Assembly (NCBI GenBank): GCA_002421005.1
Contig: DIJC01000015.1
Location: forward strand, 1-64,000
DNA from: Enterobacteriaceae bacterium UBA5654
Lineage (GTDB): Bacteria; Pseudomonadota; Gammaproteobacteria; Enterobacterales; Enterobacteriaceae
DNA: 64,000 bases
Reading direction: 5' to 3'
Below the pieces are notes generated by a model. It saw nothing but the letters and a program-made list of their open reading frames with translations. It did no database searches and was not told where the DNA came from. Every line of letters starts with the position of its first letter. The first letter of the stretch is position 1. The translations under genes and the position numbers were made by a program. Of this stretch, positions 60,986 through 64,000 are shown in pieces.

Positions 60986-61780
60986 TCAGTAGCCGACCGG
61001 GTCCAGCACAAACTGCTTCGCGCAGTTGCCAGGATGCGGCTGCGGCAGAAAGGAAGCAGGGTTCAGCGGCGTGTTAATTGCCGTGGCTTTAATCGAGATT
61101 TGCATTTCGGTCAGATACGCCGGATTGCCATTGCAGGTGAGCTTAAAGGCTTTAACGTTATTTGCGCCCCAGGCCTGGGCGATAGCGGCATTAAGCGCGC
61201 TACGGTCAATGGTTTTACCGTAATTCGCGGCAATAAATCTGCCCAGCTCGCTGTGCCGGATTTCGTGATTCAGGCGCACCATCGTGCCGACCCAGGCATC
61301 AGGATCGAAACCAAAACAGACGCCGTGTTTGGCATATTCATAGCGTTCAAGGCAGGAGTTGCCGCCCGCACCCGGCATCACGCCGTTAAGTTTATCCGCC
61401 ATTTCCAGCGAGATGCCGGTTTCTGCGGCCTGGCATTTCCGGCTGGCGAGGGCTTCCGGCATATTGGGCACCGGGCGCGAGGCGCAGCCGTAACGCATCC
61501 AGCGCCGCTCATCCACGCCGCGTGCAGCAATAGATTTTGGTAGCCCTGGCCACAAACCGTGGACGGTGAGAAACGTGGTTTTATCGTCGCTCTCTTTTTG
61601 TAAACGGCACTCGTCAGGTTCATTGCGCTTGCTATAGTGCTGACTCTGGCAAAAACCGGTCTGCCAGGAGAGCGCCAGCACATAGCGGTCAAAATCGGCA
61701 TATTGCGTGGCGACGAGCGGCGTTGCGCAGGCATTAGCCGCGCACAGCAGGGTGGCGCAGGCGATACTCTTCCTGAACAT
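60986..61780 (-). CDS. rna: Ribonuclease I (periplasmic, RNase T2 family)
   Basis: A 264-residue secreted endoribonuclease. The signal peptide MFRKSIACATLLCAANACAT is cleaved near ACA/TPL. The two T2-family active-site motifs are present: FLTVHGLWPGLP (first catalytic His) and YEYAKHGVCFGF (Glu, Lys and second His). Multiple cysteines suit a disulfide-bonded periplasmic enzyme. It cuts RNA with little base preference. It lies between the fry operon and dcuC, as rna neighbours rnk in E. coli but here separated by the inserted genes. Confidence 0.95.
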   Translation of the reverse strand: MFRKSIACATLLCAANACATPLVATQYADFDRYVLALSWQTGFCQSQHYSKRNEPDECRLQKESDDKTTFLTVHGLWPGLPKSIAARGVDERRWMRYGCASRPVPNMPEALASRKCQAAETGISLEMADKLNGVMPGAGGNSCLERYEYAKHGVCFGFDPDAWVGTMVRLNHEIRHSELGRFIAANYGKTIDRSALNAAIAQAWGANNVKAFKLTCNGNPAYLTEMQISIKATAINTPLNPASFLPQPHPGNCAKQFVLDPVGY

Positions 61781-61857
61781 TTGTGATCCTGATGGTCTGC
61801 ATGAATTAATTTCTGAAGATTATTAAAGCATAAAATGGCGGGACGAGCGGGAAAAAG

Positions 61858-61878
61858 CCCGGCGGCGATGCCGCCGGG
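61858..61878 (-). terminator. Terminator after dcuC
   Basis: On the minus strand CCCGGCGGC, loop ATC, GCCGCCGGG is followed by CTTTTTCCC. The 9-bp GC-rich stem lies 8 nt beyond the dcuC stop. Confidence 0.88.
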
Positions 61879-61886
61879 AGAGCGCA

Positions 61887-63260
61887 TTAATGCAGTGCTG
61901 CGCCGGGAACCAGAATTTCGGTGGCGACGATAACCACAATCAGGCCGACCAGCACCGGCACCGACGTGCGTTTAACCACTTCAAACGGCGAAATTTTCGC
62001 CATCCCGGCCACCGCAACCACCACGCCTGAAACCGGCGAAATGGTACGGCCAAGGTTGGAGGCTTGCAGCATAGGAATGGAGAGATACGCCGGGTTAATG
62101 CCGGACTGATGCGCCAGTTTCGGGATCATTTCGACAAAAGCATAGAACGGCGCGTTACCGGAGCCGGTGGTCATCGCCGCCAGCATGGTCAGCACCACCA
62201 GCACCAGCATCAGGATGATACTGGCCGAGCCGAACGAGGTGGCGATGGAGATCAGGCTCTGAATAAAGCCAATCGTGCTTAATCCCTGGGCAAAAACGCC
62301 TGCCGCCACCAGCAGCATCACCACGCCTGCAAAGGCATCCGCCATGCCGCGCCATGCGACATCCAGCCCGGCAAAAACTTTCTGGGTGCTGAAGCTGCGC
62401 AGAAATTCGAGGATAGCCGCCAGCAGCATACAGATCACCAGAATGGTGATGATGTGCAGTTCCGGCCCCCATTTACCGTCAAAAATCAGCACGCCGATAA
62501 TCGGCGTAAACGGCAGGATGGCGTAGAACGACGGCGCGGTAGTGGTGATCTCGTTCACGTCCAGCATTTCGTGGGTGATTTGCTCTTTCTTGTCGAGATA
62601 ACGCTGCCAGAAAAAGTGCGCTATCGCCATGCTGATAATGGCGGCGATGGAAATCGGCAGGGTCGTTTTAAAAGCAAAATCAATCAGCGGCATTTCAGCG
62701 GCTTTCGCGGCCAGCACCACGTCGCCGGAGGTCGGGGAGAGAATAATCGCGGCGGGGGAGGCGCAAATCGCGGCGGCAGCCCCACGGCTGATCCCGACGT
62801 TAACCATGACCGGGAACAGCGTTGCCATGAGCAGTACGCCCAGACCGGTGGCGGAAGATACGGCGAGCGACATCAGGCAGGCGACAAAATAGGCCGCGAT
62901 CATCAGAATGTACGGCGAATTAATATAGCGCAGCGGTTTGGAGGCCAGTTTAACCACCATATCGTTGGCACCGATATGGGTCATGTAGGCCGCAAAGCCG
63001 CACAGCATCATGATCATCATGCCGAGATCGCCGCCGCGACTCATTAGCAGGATTTTTATGTATTCAACGATATCGGTCGCGGAATAGCCGGTGCTGGGGT
63101 TGCTGGCGGGTAAAATCTGATGTCCCAGAATGGCGCTGAGGATCAGCAGCAGCAGCCCGCCGACAAACAGTACGCCAGTCGCGGAATAACCTTTAATGAT
63201 GTATCGGGCGACGCCGACAATGACCACCACGCCGATGAGTAGCTCTAAAAACGTTAACAT
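61887..63260 (-). CDS. dcuC: Anaerobic C4-dicarboxylate transporter DcuC
   Basis: DcuC exports succinate and exchanges C4-dicarboxylates during fermentation. The 457-residue protein is very close to E. coli DcuC, with about twelve or more hydrophobic segments; MIMMLCGFAAYMTHIGANDM, SLAVSSATGLGVLLMATLFP and TTGSGNAPFYAFVEMIPKLA are diagnostic. The ATG at 63260 follows AGGTGA; a GTG three codons earlier overlaps that sequence. A near-consensus FNR site lies 100 bp upstream, consistent with anaerobic induction. Confidence 0.95.
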   Translation of the reverse strand: MLTFLELLIGVVVIVGVARYIIKGYSATGVLFVGGLLLLILSAILGHQILPASNPSTGYSATDIVEYIKILLMSRGGDLGMMIMMLCGFAAYMTHIGANDMVVKLASKPLRYINSPYILMIAAYFVACLMSLAVSSATGLGVLLMATLFPVMVNVGISRGAAAAICASPAAIILSPTSGDVVLAAKAAEMPLIDFAFKTTLPISIAAIISMAIAHFFWQRYLDKKEQITHEMLDVNEITTTAPSFYAILPFTPIIGVLIFDGKWGPELHIITILVICMLLAAILEFLRSFSTQKVFAGLDVAWRGMADAFAGVVMLLVAAGVFAQGLSTIGFIQSLISIATSFGSASIILMLVLVVLTMLAAMTTGSGNAPFYAFVEMIPKLAHQSGINPAYLSIPMLQASNLGRTISPVSGVVVAVAGMAKISPFEVVKRTSVPVLVGLIVVIVATEILVPGAALH

Positions 63261-63359
63261 TATTGTCACCTGTAACCGTGTTACCCAGAGAAAATGCTGC
63301 CTGAACAGTAATATGTGAGAATTCTGCGCGAAATGTGCCGAAAAAGTGGGCGGGATGTG

Positions 63360-63373
63360 CTGATAAAAATCAA
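63360..63373. promoter_or_regulatory. FNR box upstream of dcuC
   Basis: CTGAT-AAAA-ATCAA matches the FNR consensus TTGAT-N4-ATCAA at 9 of 10 defined positions, 100 bp before the dcuC start. The rest of the 353-bp gap 63261-63613 is AT-rich and shows no gene; it also must hold the promoter of the plus-strand gene at 63614. Confidence 0.75.
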
Positions 63374-63613
63374 TAAACCCGCGACTAAAAACCGCGCAGA
63401 GTATATTTCATCCATTATTTAATGTGGAGCGGTAATATTCATTATATGAATATATAAAATGGGTTTTTATGATACGTAAATGATAAATAAACGTTAAAAT
63501 TAGCGGCAATTGAGCCTGAATATCCGGCAAACGTAAATTAGCTAAAAAATCCTTTAATTTAAAAATTAGACCTACGTATACTCGCTTAACCATTCATTGA
63601 CTTGCGAAATGAT

Positions 63614-64000
63614 ATGCACGCCCATGGGATCTACCGCCTGCGCTTCCTGAAAAAGCATCTGCTGATGCTTTTGCTGGCGTTTGGCTGGCTGTTGATCCAG
63701 AGTCAAATGGCGCTTGCCTCTCATGACTGCGCGCTGCAACCGCAGGGTGAAGCGGTGATGATCCAGCATCTGGATCACCAGATGACGCACCCGGCGGTGG
63801 CGAAAGCGCCGCTGTGCGATAAACACTGCGTGCCGGATACGGCGCAGAAAATTACCGATCATCCGCCGGTGGTGGCGCTGCCGGTCGCCATGACTCTCGA
63901 TGTGATGCCGCTGCCGTGCCAGGCCGCACCACGCAGTGAGTGGTCGCTGACCCCGCCCGCCGCAGGCCCGCCTGCCACCATCCGTTTTTGCCGCTTCAGA
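63614..64000 (+). CDS. Secreted Cys/His-containing protein, truncated by the window end
   Basis: An open frame of 129 codons that reaches the last base of the window without a stop. The N-terminus is a signal peptide (FLKKHLLMLLLAFGWLLIQS, cleavage near ALA/SHD). The mature part has paired Cys and His residues (SHDCALQ, IQHLDHQMTH, LCDKHCVPD, PLPCQAA) and ends RFCRFR. The pattern suggests a periplasmic metal-handling protein, perhaps encoded beside a copper or silver system further on, but no family was recognised with confidence. An alternative start lies at an ATG near 63609 in another frame and was not used. Confidence 0.6.
   Translation, partial: MHAHGIYRLRFLKKHLLMLLLAFGWLLIQSQMALASHDCALQPQGEAVMIQHLDHQMTHPAVAKAPLCDKHCVPDTAQKITDHPPVVALPVAMTLDVMPLPCQAAPRSEWSLTPPAAGPPATIRFCRFR

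Noticed and set aside
1..64000. CRISPR arrays, rRNA, tRNA genes, insertion sequences or prophage genes.
   Set aside because: None seen: no regularly spaced repeats, no cloverleaf or rRNA-like sequence, and no transposase, integrase or phage structural protein among the reading frames.

Overview
The window is a GC-rich chromosome segment of an enterobacterium close to Klebsiella, Enterobacter or Kosakonia. The middle follows the E. coli backbone gene for gene (entD-fepA-fes-ybdZ-entF-fepCGD-entS-fepB-entCEBAH-cstA-ybdD-hcxA ... ybdL-ybdM-ybdN-ybdO-ahpCF-uspG-rnk ... rna-dcuC), with near-identical protein sequences. Departures from that backbone are accessory modules inserted at defined points. 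fepE and dsbG of E. coli are absent. Gene identities rest on family knowledge and recall of E. coli homologues; no database search was run.

Region 1 (1-12460) is a sugar module next to entD: an FGGY kinase, an L-fucose-isomerase-like isomerase and a two-subunit transketolase on the minus strand, a divergent SorC-type regulator, a MATE pump, and a CUT2-type ABC importer (substrate-binding protein, DUF2291 lipoprotein, ATPase, permease). The enzyme set matches the known transketolase route for D-apiose. A 31-bp operator-like sequence (two 13-mers with a 5-bp spacer) sits before the transketolase genes twice and before the importer operon once. The importer ATPase is split by one in-frame amber codon. 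A 50-codon remnant of kptA lies beside the module.

Region 2 (12546-31270) is the complete enterobactin locus: synthesis (entCEBA, entF, entD, ybdZ, entH), export (entS), uptake (fepA, fepB, fepD, fepG, fepC) and iron release (fes). Fur-box-like sequences lie in the fepA/fes, fepD/entS and fepB/entC intergenic regions.

Region 3 (31469-45527) runs from cstA-ybdD through a small toxin/antitoxin-like pair with a shortened toxin to hcxA, then an uncharacterised four-gene operon (CUT2-type ABC importer plus an LVIVD-repeat beta-propeller protein), then methionine salvage genes mtnK, mtnA, mtnD, mtnC and ybdL. MetJ-box-like tandem octamers lie in all three divergent intergenic regions of this block, including the one before the ABC/propeller operon. 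That suggests the importer belongs to the methionine/methylthioribose regulon. No mtnB gene is present.

Region 4 (45528-53606) holds ybdM-ybdN (IbrB/IbrA-like), a LysR regulator (ybdO/citR), ahpC-ahpF, uspG, rnk and an alpha/beta hydrolase. Region 5 (53680-60798) is the fry PTS module (ypdC, fryA, ypdE, ypdF, fryC, fryB), placed here between rnk and rna rather than at its E. coli location. Region 6 contains rna, dcuC with a near-consensus FNR box upstream, and the start of a secreted Cys/His-containing protein that runs off the window end.
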